Source of the DNA: Rhizobium grahamii CCGE 502
GTDB lineage: Bacteria > Pseudomonadota > Alphaproteobacteria > Rhizobiales > Rhizobiaceae
Reading direction: 5' to 3'
Assembly: GCF_000298315.2 (NCBI RefSeq)
Contig: NZ_AEYE02000023.1
Span: 30,071 to 94,070 of the forward strand
Length of the DNA stretch: 64,000 nt
Below the pieces are notes generated by a model, which was not told the DNA's origin, ran no database searches, and was given only the letters and a program-made list of their open reading frames with translations. Each line of letters starts with the position of its first letter. Position 1 is the first letter of the stretch. The position numbers were made by a program, and so were the translations under genes. Shown here one piece after another: positions 52,939 to 61,626 of this stretch.

Positions 52939-54306
52939 ATGATCGCAAGCAAACACCACGCCAGCCTCGGCGCAGAAACCCGCTCCCGCCGCCATGTCGT
53001 CATACTCGGCGGAGGTTTCGGCGGACTTGCATGTGCGATCGAGCTGGGCAACGCCTCAGGAATCGACGTCACGGTCGTCGACCGCCGCAACCACAATCTC
53101 TTCCAGCCGCTGCTATATCAGGTCGCGACCGCCGCGCTGTCGCCCGCCGACATAGCAGAACCAATCCGCAAGACCCTTGCCCGCTTTAAGAACATCACCA
53201 TGATCATGGCCGAGGTGGTCGGTGTCGACCCCCGGTCGCGCACCGTGGTACTGTCTGACGGTGACTTGTTGCCTTACGATCAGCTCATCATCGCGACCGG
53301 CTCCGATTACAATTATTTCGGACACGACGACTGGCGGAAATTCGCGCCTGGCCTGAAGAGCATCCATGAAGCACGGCAGATTCGTCACCGACTCCTTCTG
53401 GCTTTCGAACACGCGGAAAGGGTGAAGAGCGAGCCGGAGAAGCGGGCGTTGCTCACCAGCATCGTCATCGGCGGGGGACCGACGGGCGTCGAAATGGCGG
53501 GTGCGATCTCGGAACTCGGTCGCTTCATGATCAGCCGTGACTTTCGAAACCTTCAGCCGGATAATCTTCAAGTGATCCTGGTCGAGGCTGGGCCACGCAT
53601 ACTTGCGGCCTTCCCCGAGCATCTGTCCGTCTACGCCAAGTCCCATCTCCAAAAGATCGGCGTCGACGTCCGCACGGGAAGCCGGGTCCTGGACATTCGG
53701 GAAGACGGGGTCGACATCGAAGGCGAGTTCATTGCAGCCGGATCGATCGTGTGGGGAGCGGGAGTCAAAGCCTCTCCCGCCCATTCCTGGCTCGGGTTGC
53801 CCGGCGTCGAGATGGGCCGGATACCAGTCGATGCGTATCTTCGTGTCCGAGGGTTCGACGATATCTACGCTCTAGGGGACACATCGGCACTTGCCGGTGC
53901 GGATCGGAAATTGTTGCCCGGTCTCGCGCAGGTCGCCAAACAGCAAGGCATATATCTTGGAAAAAATCTACGAAACGGCAGGACCGCATCGGGTTTCAAG
54001 TTCCAGAACCGCGGCAACACGGCAGTCATCGGCAGGAATGCTGCGGTCTTCGACTTCGGAGATTGGACGATGAAGGGGCGGGCGGCATGGCTGCTTTGGG
54101 CGATTGTCCACGTCTATCTCCTTATCAACTTCGAGAAGCGGCTTCTCGTTTCCATCCAGTGGGTGGGCAGGTACCTGACGCGCCAGCGCGGCGCGCGCAT
54201 TATCGACGAGACGGCAGGAGATGAAGGTGGCGGGGCAGCGAAGTGGCCAAGGAAGGGCAACGTCGAGACGGGTCCGCTTCGTCCGTCGAATGGGCGGGAG
54301 CGATAA
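52939..54306 (+). CDS. ndh: type II NADH dehydrogenase (NDH-2)
   Basis: NDH-2 oxidises NADH and reduces quinone without pumping protons. The 455-residue protein has an N-terminal FAD motif VVILGGGFGGLACAIEL (about 21-37), the NAD motif VIGGGPTGVEMAGAISEL (about 175-192), NHNLFQPLLYQVATAALSP (core FQPLLYQVA) of NDH-2, and the FAD-contact motif IYALGDTS near 310. A hydrophobic segment (AAWLLWAIVHVYLLINF) at about 383-399 attaches it to the membrane. The C-terminal 30 residues are variable. It follows the DUF982-DUF2243 unit by 48 bases. With a full complex I in this window, the cell has both pumping and non-pumping routes on one replicon. Confidence 0.88.
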   Translation: MIASKHHASLGAETRSRRHVVILGGGFGGLACAIELGNASGIDVTVVDRRNHNLFQPLLYQVATAALSPADIAEPIRKTLARFKNITMIMAEVVGVDPRSRTVVLSDGDLLPYDQLIIATGSDYNYFGHDDWRKFAPGLKSIHEARQIRHRLLLAFEHAERVKSEPEKRALLTSIVIGGGPTGVEMAGAISELGRFMISRDFRNLQPDNLQVILVEAGPRILAAFPEHLSVYAKSHLQKIGVDVRTGSRVLDIREDGVDIEGEFIAAGSIVWGAGVKASPAHSWLGLPGVEMGRIPVDAYLRVRGFDDIYALGDTSALAGADRKLLPGLAQVAKQQGIYLGKNLRNGRTASGFKFQNRGNTAVIGRNAAVFDFGDWTMKGRAAWLLWAIVHVYLLINFEKRLLVSIQWVGRYLTRQRGARIIDETAGDEGGGAAKWPRKGNVETGPLRPSNGRER

Positions 54307-55017
54307 AGTAAAACAAGGGAGCACCTTCAGTGAAGGCGGAACTTGATCAGGTAGGAAAAGTGGTAAAGTGGCTTCGTCCGGAGCCGGAGTTGTTAAATCG
54401 GCCATCCCGAAGAGGTCGTTGATCGCCGGTCGGACCAAGGTTTGCGGCCCCGAGATTCTTCTCAGAGCAGCACGGTTCGGACGTTTATCGATGGCTTCGC
54501 CCGGCGGCTGCTTGCCGGCGAAGCAGGAAGCGCCGGGGTGAAGATCGGTATTCGATCTTGGCGTCGGCATGGGCCATCACGCACCGTTGTGGAAGGGATA
54601 CGGGCTGAAGGCTGCGTTCTATCAGCCGGAAGTCGTCTTCGGAAAGAGATTGAGTATCCTGTTGCTGCTTATGCCTACGGCGCGGTTAAACATGGCCGGT
54701 CCTCCTATCGGGGCGAGAGTGCCCCTGGGCTCCCAGCCGCTCGCGCCCTTGGAAGTGGCGAGCGATGGCGGCAGCATACCCCAACTCGACGCACATTGAC
54801 CTCAGGATTAATCACCGCCCTCGCGATTGAAAATCCTGCCTTAGAGATGACTGCGGTGGGGAAGCCGCGCATCGTGTCTCAGTTGCGGTCGGTTGCGATC
54901 CTCCTACGACGAAGACGGCTGCGGCGTTGGCGAGGAATGCTTCGCCTCTTGGGCCGCAGGGAACTTCTTGAATCGATGTCCGTTCTGCCCCTTGTGTTCT
55001 TTCATTGGAGGCAAGTC
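54307..55017. other. 700 bases without a supported gene
   Basis: The long plus-strand frame through this stretch gains support only from 55018 on. No terminator or recognisable relic was found. Confidence 0.4.
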
Positions 55018-55194
55018 ATGGCAACCACATCCCGAGGCCGCGCCCAGGACCGTTCGAAAATAGCAGGCGGTCAGGATCACGAGGTAAAATACGAGGCGAA
55101 GAAGGAAGGCGTGTCGAAAGATACCGTCAAGAAAGCGGTGAAGAGCGCAGGCAACAGCCGCAAGAAGGTCGAGGCCGACCTCCACAAGCGCTAA
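55018..55194 (+). CDS. DUF3606 protein, 58 aa
   Basis: The short basic protein reads ATTSRGRAQDRSKIAGGQDH, then EVKYEAKKEGVSKDTVKKAV and KSAGNSRKKVEADL. This is the DUF3606 pattern of small stress-associated proteins (H-E-V-x-Y-x-A...G-V). The ATG at 55018 follows ggaggc at six bases. It lies five bases upstream of the exonuclease III family gene, so they are probably translated together. The function is unknown. Confidence 0.72.
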   Translation: MATTSRGRAQDRSKIAGGQDHEVKYEAKKEGVSKDTVKKAVKSAGNSRKKVEADLHKR

Positions 55195-55199
55195 TTCCC

Positions 55200-56000
55200 T
55201 TGAAGATCGCCAGTTACAACGTGAACGGCGTCAATGGTAGGCTTGAGATCCTGCTGCGCTGGCTGCAAGAGGCTGCACCGGATGTCGTATGTCTGCAGGA
55301 ACTGAAGGCGCCGCAGGAGAAGTTTCCCATCAAGGCGATCGAGGCTGCCGGCTACGGAGCCGTCTGGATAGGCCAGAAATCGTGGAACGGCGTCGCGATC
55401 CTTACCAAGGGGCAGGAGCCGCATCTGACGCGGAAGGGGCTGCCCGGCGAGCCGGACGATGTCCATAGCCGCTACATCGAAGCCGTTGTCGACGGGGTTG
55501 TGATTGGCGGCCTGTATCTCCCGAACGGTAACCCGTATCCCGGCCCGAAGTTCGACTATAAGCTCCGCTGGTTCAAGCGGCTCCACGACTACGCCAGCGA
55601 GTTGCTTGAGCTTAATTGTCCTGTCGTGCTCGCGGGCGACTTTAACGTCATGCCGACCGAGCTGGACGTCTACAAGCCCGAGCGCTGGACGAACGATGCG
55701 CTATTTCGGATTGAAGTTCGAGAGGCTTACAAAGAACTTGTCGATCAGGGCTGGACCGACGCCGTGCGTGCCCTCCACCCCGACGAGCGGATTTATACGT
55801 TCTGGGACTATTTTCGTAACGCCTACCCCCGCGACGCAGGACTTCGGATCGACCATTTTCTTCTCAGTTCGGATGCCGCCGAGCGTCTGTCGACGGCGGA
55901 AGTCGACAAGCACGTCAGGGGCTGGGAGCACACCAGCGATCACGCTCCCGTCTGGATCAAGCTGGAGGAGAAGGCAACAAGTAAGCGGAGAAAGTCATGA
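55200..56000 (+). CDS. exodeoxyribonuclease III family (AP endonuclease)
   Basis: The 266-residue protein is of the ExoIII/APE1 endonuclease-exonuclease-phosphatase fold, which cuts DNA at abasic sites. Motifs are visible: KIASYNVNGVNGR (Asn), VVCLQELKAP (Glu metal ligand), GGLYLPNGNP (Tyr/Asn region), VVLAGDFNVMP (Asp and Asn), DAGLRIDHFLLS (Asp) and TSDHAPVW (Asp-His pair). It begins at a TTG five bases after the DUF3606 stop; no ATG is available nearby. With the SRAP gene at 5716 this is the second abasic-site function of the window. Confidence 0.88.
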   Translation: MKIASYNVNGVNGRLEILLRWLQEAAPDVVCLQELKAPQEKFPIKAIEAAGYGAVWIGQKSWNGVAILTKGQEPHLTRKGLPGEPDDVHSRYIEAVVDGVVIGGLYLPNGNPYPGPKFDYKLRWFKRLHDYASELLELNCPVVLAGDFNVMPTELDVYKPERWTNDALFRIEVREAYKELVDQGWTDAVRALHPDERIYTFWDYFRNAYPRDAGLRIDHFLLSSDAAERLSTAEVDKHVRGWEHTSDHAPVWIKLEEKATSKRRKS

Positions 56001-56504
56001 CTGGCGATACTTGGAAATCGCAGCTCCGTCTCTGGACCGCTTGCTCTCACCTAGGAGATCCAAAGCCAGCAGCTTGAACGATAGCGCGAATGCCCGCCTT
56101 CACGGTCACGATTCGACCTCTGTGAATGTGCTGCTTCACGGCGACGCGCGGCTCGCGGGACCAAGTTAAAATAGCATTCAAGACAAATGGAATTACTGAC
56201 GGTCCGCTCGAGCTAGCGATGTCAGATCGAGTCTTATGCGAAACTGAGTAGGCCAAGGATCCGCCTCAGGCTGTCTCCGGACGTGCCGCATCCCGCCGGA
56301 GACCTTGCGAATGCAACGCAAACGCCTGAGCGGATGGCCGGAGGCTTGCCCTCCGACGCCAACGCTTGAAAATAGTCCTTTCTGCAGGACAAGGTCTCCT
56401 CGCGAAGCCGCAAAAACCATAGTCAACAACTTTTAAAGAATACTGTGCGTATGCTTACCGCGACTGCACAGTCAAAGCACGTTTCGCATATCAAGGAGTT
56501 TCAT
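56001..56504. other. 500-base upstream region of the syrB-like gene
   Basis: No gene is supported. It should contain the promoter of the SyrB-like gene. No clear operator was recognised. Confidence 0.4.
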
Positions 56505-56915
56505 ATGGCTGACGAACTTAATGCCACCGTAATCAGCGGTACCGCACCAGGAAATGCACCGAAAGAAAAGAAGACTCGCGCGCCGCGCAAGCCGAAGACG
56601 GCGGCTGAAACGGCCGTCTCCGCGTCTGTGAGTGAACCCGCAAAGAAGACCCGCGGTCGCCGGAAGAACGCGGAAAAGGCCGACGCCGTTGTTTCGGTGA
56701 TACCTGTCGCTGCAAAGAAAGCTGCCCCGGTCAAAGCGGTCGAAAAGAAGCAACCCGCAAAGCGTGGACCGCGTAAAGCTGAGGCCGCTCCGGCAGCTTC
56801 GGACGAATTTGCAGATCTTCTGAAGCTTGAAGAGGAAAATCAGAAGCTCCGCAAGGCGCTTTCCGAAAAGCTTCGTGCAGAGAACGCTGACCTGCGCAAG
56901 AAGCTTGGCGCCTAA
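56505..56915 (+). CDS. SyrB-like regulator
   Basis: SyrB is a rhizobial protein known for repressing syrM, a symbiotic regulator gene. This 136-residue relative starts ADELNATVISGTAPGNAPKE and has a basic, Ala/Lys/Pro-rich middle with AT-hook-like segments (RAPRKPK, RGRRKN, KRGPRK). Its end is a leucine-zipper-like helix (LLKLEEENQKLRKALSEKL, RAENADLRKKLGA). The ATG at 56505 follows aaggag. The composition suggests a nucleoid- or DNA-associated protein. A longer relative follows 130 bases downstream. Confidence 0.75.
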   Translation: MADELNATVISGTAPGNAPKEKKTRAPRKPKTAAETAVSASVSEPAKKTRGRRKNAEKADAVVSVIPVAAKKAAPVKAVEKKQPAKRGPRKAEAAPAASDEFADLLKLEEENQKLRKALSEKLRAENADLRKKLGA

Positions 56916-57044
56916 CGGTACTTTGTCGCTGCTATGGGAACACTAACTTCTCCACAGCGATTAAACTGATGACCGGGTGAGCATTGCAAGCCCGGTCTCC
57001 CACCCGGTATCATACATGTGATTCACCGAGTCGGGAGGCGATCA

Positions 57045-57776
57045 ATGAGATCACCGTGGAAACTGATAACCGGGATCGTATCTCGGGGTAAGCCAGAATC
57101 GTCGAATGAGGTCGAGGATAAGATCCGGGCTTTGCCTGATCCTGGCTCTGGGGAGGCGGCTCTCGCTCCTCCCGCAATTGAGGCATCTCCCTATCCCGCT
57201 GACGAAATTCCCCTCGGACCGTCAGCCGCTCCAGCCAACGGCCTTGCGCGACTAGCGACGTTCGCCGAGATCAAGCCGATCTCTGGACTAGCCGTGACTG
57301 ATGGTGTCGAGCCGGTACTGGCAACGACAATCAGGTTGGTGACAAAGGACAGGCTCAGCGTACGCGCCGAGCTATCGGCTTCGACCGCAGCGCCGAATGC
57401 ATTCGAAACGCATGGACCCGATATTTCCCTCGTTGCCAATCTTGATCGCGCGAGAAGGCTGACCGAACCCACCACATTGTTGGAGAACGATAGCCGCATC
57501 GGCAATCCGGCGGTCGGGAGGGGTGAACCAACGCACATTGAGCGAACTGGTACATCGACACCGACGCAGGTCTCAACAGTTGCTAAGGGTCGCGTTCGAA
57601 GGGTGAAACAACGCGACACGCGTGAGGCGGCCAAGGTGTTGCCGGAACAGGGGTTCATTGCCGAAACAGTACGATTGGACAGTGAAATAAACGAGCTAAG
57701 GCATCAACTGTCTCAAAAACTGCGTGTTCAGAACGAGCAACTTAGAAGGATGCTTGCGCGATTTGATGGCTATTGA
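57045..57776 (+). CDS. second SyrB-like protein, 243 aa
   Basis: The product shares with its upstream neighbour only the C-terminal zipper-like helix: INELRHQLSQKLRVQNEQL against NQKLRKALSEKLRAENADL. A basic patch (KGRVRRVKQRDTR) stands before it. The N-terminal 180 residues are low in complexity and rich in Ala, Pro, Thr and Glu, probably disordered. The ATG at 57045 follows gggaggcg; the GTG at 57018 has no site. It may have arisen by duplication and divergence of the first syrB-like gene. The function is unknown. Confidence 0.62.
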   Translation: MRSPWKLITGIVSRGKPESSNEVEDKIRALPDPGSGEAALAPPAIEASPYPADEIPLGPSAAPANGLARLATFAEIKPISGLAVTDGVEPVLATTIRLVTKDRLSVRAELSASTAAPNAFETHGPDISLVANLDRARRLTEPTTLLENDSRIGNPAVGRGEPTHIERTGTSTPTQVSTVAKGRVRRVKQRDTREAAKVLPEQGFIAETVRLDSEINELRHQLSQKLRVQNEQLRRMLARFDGY

Positions 57777-58191
57777 GTAAAGTGCCTAGCGGAATTGATC
57801 GATGGATATTCGGTGCTCAAACCTGATCCACTTGCTGACGCGGGTTGCGGTGAAATCAGTCAGCACGAGCTGCGCTTGGCTTGATAGCGGCTCCGAATTT
57901 CCGTCTCAGTCTCACTTAGACAACGATTAGACCGGTTTCCCTGACGATTTCAAACAATCATGCTGGACGCGGGAACGGCGCTCAATAAGCTTTCGGGGGC
58001 TAACGCTGCTTGACGATCATCAGCTGGGAGAAATCTGCGCCACAACATCCACTTTCACCAAGTCCTCGAGCGACTGTCTACGCCGGACAAACGCACGACT
58101 TTTCAGCAAATGATCGTATGGTGCCGGAACGCGTGGACATCTGCACATATCGCGCTAGGTTCTTGAATCTCACCACAAGGACCGATCGCAC
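57777..58191. other. 415 bases without a supported gene
   Basis: No gene, relic or clear regulatory element was recognised. A short frame (58010-58195) lacks a ribosome binding site. Confidence 0.4.
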
Positions 58192-58425
58192 ATGACCCGA
58201 CGTGATGGACAGTCAGCTTTGATCTCGAAGGCTGTGAAAGAGTGGTATTCATTCTACGAAATTCAGCCTGACCAGGCCTCATCCGACGCGCTCTGCAAGG
58301 CGGCCCTGGAGCTCCTCGAACAGGGCTTTGATGGCAGCGAAGACATTGCGACGCTCCTGATCGGAAAGTTTGTCGGCAAATGGGGCACCAGGGTCAACGC
58401 GCCATCGTCGAATTCGGTACACTGA
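58192..58425 (+). CDS. hypothetical protein, 77 aa
   Basis: A small soluble helical protein with TRRDGQSALISKAVKEWYSF at its start and ELLEQGFDGSEDIATLLIGK later. A site aagga lies about ten bases before the ATG. It has no known motif. It is followed after 23 bases by another small gene on the same strand, so the pair may be cotranscribed. Confidence 0.45.
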   Translation: MTRRDGQSALISKAVKEWYSFYEIQPDQASSDALCKAALELLEQGFDGSEDIATLLIGKFVGKWGTRVNAPSSNSVH

Positions 58426-58448
58426 GTTGCACCTCCAGGATAGATGAG

Positions 58449-58700
58449 ATGGACAACCAAAATGAGCCGGGTAAGTCCACATGGCGCGCAGACCTCGCGA
58501 TGCGAATGGCGGAACTTGTTGATCAGTATGCCGTGCTTGGCGTGAGCCAAGAGGACCTCTTCCAGGAGATCATAAGGGCAGTGGCGCGACTCCGGGACCA
58601 GCTCGAACACGATCCGGATCCTGCCGACGATGCTTTAACGTCCACCGTCGTTGATGAGCCATCAAACGACTGGCCGGCCGCCGAGCCAGGTCGGCGGTAA
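58449..58700 (+). CDS. hypothetical protein, 83 aa
   Basis: An acidic, mainly helical protein (TWRADLAMRMAELVDQYAVL, then GVSQEDLFQEIIRAVARLRD) with a disordered tail. The ATG at 58449 follows aggatagatgag. The longer frame from 58380 overlaps the preceding gene and lacks a site. The family is not recognised. Confidence 0.45.
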   Translation: MDNQNEPGKSTWRADLAMRMAELVDQYAVLGVSQEDLFQEIIRAVARLRDQLEHDPDPADDALTSTVVDEPSNDWPAAEPGRR

Positions 58701-58834
58701 TAACAACGAGGCACGTCGTCGCGGGGGCAGGTGCGCGACACCTCTATTCTCAGCGTCCGCTACCGCACTGAACAACGCTCTCGTCATAGAGTTGTTGCTA
58801 TCACGGAAGCGAAAAGGCCCACTGGGTTCAGGAC

Positions 58835-59083
58835 ATGAGAAATCAAGAGGACGACGACGGCATCGGCGATCCTCCGACACAATACGAGGGCGTCAATCCG
58901 CCCAGATCGGAGCGGGGCGTAGTGCGGGCGTGGTGGGGATTGGGAGCCGCCGGACTCTTCCTGGCTATGGCCGTCGCATTCCTTCTGTTATGGCCGCAAA
59001 GCCGAACCGCGCCATCGACAGTAGGATCACCAGGTTCCGGAACTGTTACAACGTCGGGGCCGGCGCAAAAGGGTAGGCAATGA
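58835..59083 (+). CDS. small single-helix membrane protein, 82 aa
   Basis: A charged N-terminus (RNQEDDDGIGDPPTQYEG) precedes one strong membrane helix (AWWGLGAAGLFLAMAVAFLLL, about residues 32-52). A short Ser/Thr/Gly-rich tail follows. The layout suggests an inner-membrane protein with an exposed tail. No family is recognised; the ribosome binding site is weak (caggac). Confidence 0.45.
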   Translation: MRNQEDDDGIGDPPTQYEGVNPPRSERGVVRAWWGLGAAGLFLAMAVAFLLLWPQSRTAPSTVGSPGSGTVTTSGPAQKGRQ

Positions 59084-59236
59084 CCGCCGGAAGATGGGAA
59101 ATTTGGATGAAGGGCAACATAGCATCACCCTCAACCCGGAGGGCAGCCCTCGAGAACGGCCGCCTGGACTCCAACCCGGGTGGCTGGGCATCGCGCGTTA
59201 TGCCATTTGGCCGCCCCAGGCCATCTGGAGCTCTCG

Positions 59237-60517
59237 TCAGACATTTTCCCATGGAAAGGTATCGAGACGTTCCGCACCGTGCGCGGTTATAAGCGCCTGC
59301 GTCTCGAGTTTGACGCTCTCGGAGCCGTCCTCCGCAATGAGACTCTCGATGTTCAGAACCATTCTCTCCTCGATAACGCCGCTGAAGTTGTCGTCGTAAT
59401 CGGGGTGGAGAAGAATGCCTGGCCACTCATCTGCCATGCCGGTTCCGTGCACCGCCAGAGTATAGCGGTAGGGAATGTAATTCTCGGGAATGCACCAGCT
59501 CTTGTCGTTGAACTCGCCGAAGGACATGCCGGGCCGGATGATTGACAGATTATGGTCGATCTGATCCCTCGCTGCCGAATACAGTTCTTTCTGCTTTGGG
59601 GTCATCGCAACGTGCCCACAGGTCCATGATCGGGAGAGGTCAGCGCAATAGCCGTAAGGCCCGACCATGTCCGTGTCGAAGGAGATCATTTCGCCACGTT
59701 TGATGATGTAGTCGGAGCATTCCTGGTACCACGGATTGGTACGTGGTCCCGCCGTCAACAGCTTTGTCTCGAGCCATTCTCCACCGCTACGAGCATTCTC
59801 GAAGTGGAGTTCCGCCCAGATCTCCCGCTCGGTACGACCCGGCTCTGAAACCTCATACATTCGTGCCATCCCGGCTTCGCAGACGCGGATCGTCCAGCGC
59901 ATGAGCTCAATCTCTTCCGTGCTCTTGACGGAGCGTGCGCGCTCCGCAAGCTCCTGTCCGTCTAGTAAGGTGAAACCACGGTTTAGAAGCTCTTGGGCAG
60001 GCGCAGGTTCCAGCCTGTCGACAGCGATCCTGCCCTGGCGACCGTGGGATCGGACGAGGTCGGCAATCTCATCCGCCCACGCTTTCATCCGAGCTTCGAC
60101 GAGATTACCCGCAGTGAAGAAGAGGAACGACGTCGATGTTCGCACCTCATCGATACCAGGCAGCCCATCATTGACGTGCTCCGATCCTTCAAACTCGAAC
60201 ATGATCGCTGGCCCATCTGCCAGAATGAGCGCATATCTGGAAGGGTTGTGCATCGTCCAGATGCTCATGTTCGAACAGTCAAAGGCATACCGGATGTTGA
60301 CTGGATCGTAGAGCAGGAGGGCTGCGCAGTCCCATTCTGTCATCTTCGCCCGCAGCCGCCCGAGGCGATAGAGTCTGGCGCTATTGAGGGTTGACGTAGA
60401 GATTGGGCTGATGAGCGGGCGGTCTTTCCCGTCGGGGTTGAAATAAGCTTTCTTGCGCTCGTCCTTGAAGACGGGCGCAGCTGATGATTGCGACGAGTGC
60501 TCTTCGCTCCGCAGCAT
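59237..60517 (-). CDS. DddP-like M24 metalloenzyme (candidate DMSP lyase)
   Basis: The 426-residue protein has the pita-bread fold of M24 peptidases but resembles DddP, which cleaves dimethylsulfoniopropionate to acrylate and dimethyl sulfide. Metal ligands are complete: D281 and D283 (SFDTDMVG), D293 (CADLSRSW), H357 (AVHGTGM), E391 (LNIES) and E405 (KLETQ). In DddP an Asp six residues after the His is the proposed base; here it is D363 (GMADEWP). A Tyr five residues before the His is also kept (Y352). Shared phrases include GGEWLETKL, GPRTNPWYQEC and ISFDTDMVG. Start ATG 60517 follows gaggtg. It ends the operon with the Rieske pair. A peptidase on proline-betaine-like compounds remains possible. 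Confidence 0.72.
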   Translation of the reverse strand: MLRSEEHSSQSSAAPVFKDERKKAYFNPDGKDRPLISPISTSTLNSARLYRLGRLRAKMTEWDCAALLLYDPVNIRYAFDCSNMSIWTMHNPSRYALILADGPAIMFEFEGSEHVNDGLPGIDEVRTSTSFLFFTAGNLVEARMKAWADEIADLVRSHGRQGRIAVDRLEPAPAQELLNRGFTLLDGQELAERARSVKSTEEIELMRWTIRVCEAGMARMYEVSEPGRTEREIWAELHFENARSGGEWLETKLLTAGPRTNPWYQECSDYIIKRGEMISFDTDMVGPYGYCADLSRSWTCGHVAMTPKQKELYSAARDQIDHNLSIIRPGMSFGEFNDKSWCIPENYIPYRYTLAVHGTGMADEWPGILLHPDYDDNFSGVIEERMVLNIESLIAEDGSESVKLETQALITAHGAERLDTFPWENV

Positions 60518-60543
60518 TTGTATCACCTCAGATCAAACCTCGT

Positions 60544-61626
60544 TCACCGCTCGACAACAAGATCGCTAAGTGGCTTCGAACAGCATGGCAAAAACATCCC
60601 GGCGTCGATCTCGCGTTGCCTGATGCCGCCATTGTGGTTCATCTCGACTGAGCCGGAGACAAGCCTCGACTTGCACGTGCCGCAGACGCCGTTCGAACAG
60701 GAGGATGGGAGCCTGACGCTGCCCTTTTTCGCAGCAGCGAGGACTGTCTGCTCTGAAGAGACTCCAAGTGTTCGCTTCTGTTTCGAGAACTCGACCTGAT
60801 AGATCCTGCCGGTAGGCTTTGCCTCGACGTCGAGACCAGGCTCGTCAATGACAGCTGCGTCAAAGCTCTCTTCATTATAGTTCGATGACGGGACGCCGAG
60901 AGCGGCCGTGATCGAACGGGCCGCTGCCATGAAGGGGGCAGGGCCGCAGCACATGACGACACGTTCGGAAATGTCGGGGACGGCAAGCTTCATGTATTCG
61001 GGAGAGATCCTTCCCGTCAGCCCTGGCCAGGCCGCCTCGCCAAGCACTGTTTCCGGCAAGAACTGCAGGCGCAGTCCCTTCATTCGCGTTGCTAGGCCAA
61101 ATAGGTCATTTCGGAAGATGATGTCGGAAGGCGTTCGTGCTGCGTGAAGGAAAACGATGTCCGACGGTTCGTATTTGTCTGCCATATCACGTGCGATCGA
61201 CATGACTGGGGTGATGCCGGAGCCGCCGGACAGCAGTAAGAACTTCGCCTTTTGTCCTTTTGGTAGGATGAAGTGACCGAGTGGGCCCTGTCCCTTGACC
61301 AACATGCCGGGAGCAAGGTTGTCGTGCAGCCAGTTCGAGACCTTGCCGCCCGGCACGCGTTTGACAGTCACGGTGAACGCATTTCCGCGATGTGGCGATG
61401 ACGAGATGCTGTAACAGCGGGGCTCGCCGTGCGAACCCAAAGGGAAGTCGAACAGAAAGTACTGCCCGGCGTCGAAGTCAAACCGCTTGCCCTCCGGAGA
61501 CGCGAATGTAAAGCTCTTCACGTCGTGCGTTTCTTGATGGACGTCGAGGCAGACCAGCGTCTCGTCGGTTTCGGGGTCCCAGAGGGCAGTTTCGGCGAGC
61601 GTCATTTTTTGGAACTCAATGCCCAT
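60544..61626 (-). CDS. flavin/ferredoxin reductase of a Rieske demethylase (GbcB-like)
   Basis: This protein passes electrons from NAD(P)H through FAD and a [2Fe-2S] cluster to the Rieske oxygenase encoded upstream. The 360-residue product has the FAD motif EPRCYSISSSPHRG, the nucleotide motif LLLSGGSGITPVMSIA and VVMCCGPAPFMAA. A C-terminal plant-type ferredoxin domain carries SSCSNGVCGTCKSRL with the last Cys in FLPCCSKP. This order, reductase then ferredoxin, is as in GbcB of glycine betaine demethylase. The ATG at 61626 overlaps the end of the oxygenase gene by 11 bases; ATG 61605 is an alternative. Confidence 0.85.
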   Translation of the reverse strand: MGIEFQKMTLAETALWDPETDETLVCLDVHQETHDVKSFTFASPEGKRFDFDAGQYFLFDFPLGSHGEPRCYSISSSPHRGNAFTVTVKRVPGGKVSNWLHDNLAPGMLVKGQGPLGHFILPKGQKAKFLLLSGGSGITPVMSIARDMADKYEPSDIVFLHAARTPSDIIFRNDLFGLATRMKGLRLQFLPETVLGEAAWPGLTGRISPEYMKLAVPDISERVVMCCGPAPFMAAARSITAALGVPSSNYNEESFDAAVIDEPGLDVEAKPTGRIYQVEFSKQKRTLGVSSEQTVLAAAKKGSVRLPSSCSNGVCGTCKSRLVSGSVEMNHNGGIRQREIDAGMFLPCCSKPLSDLVVER

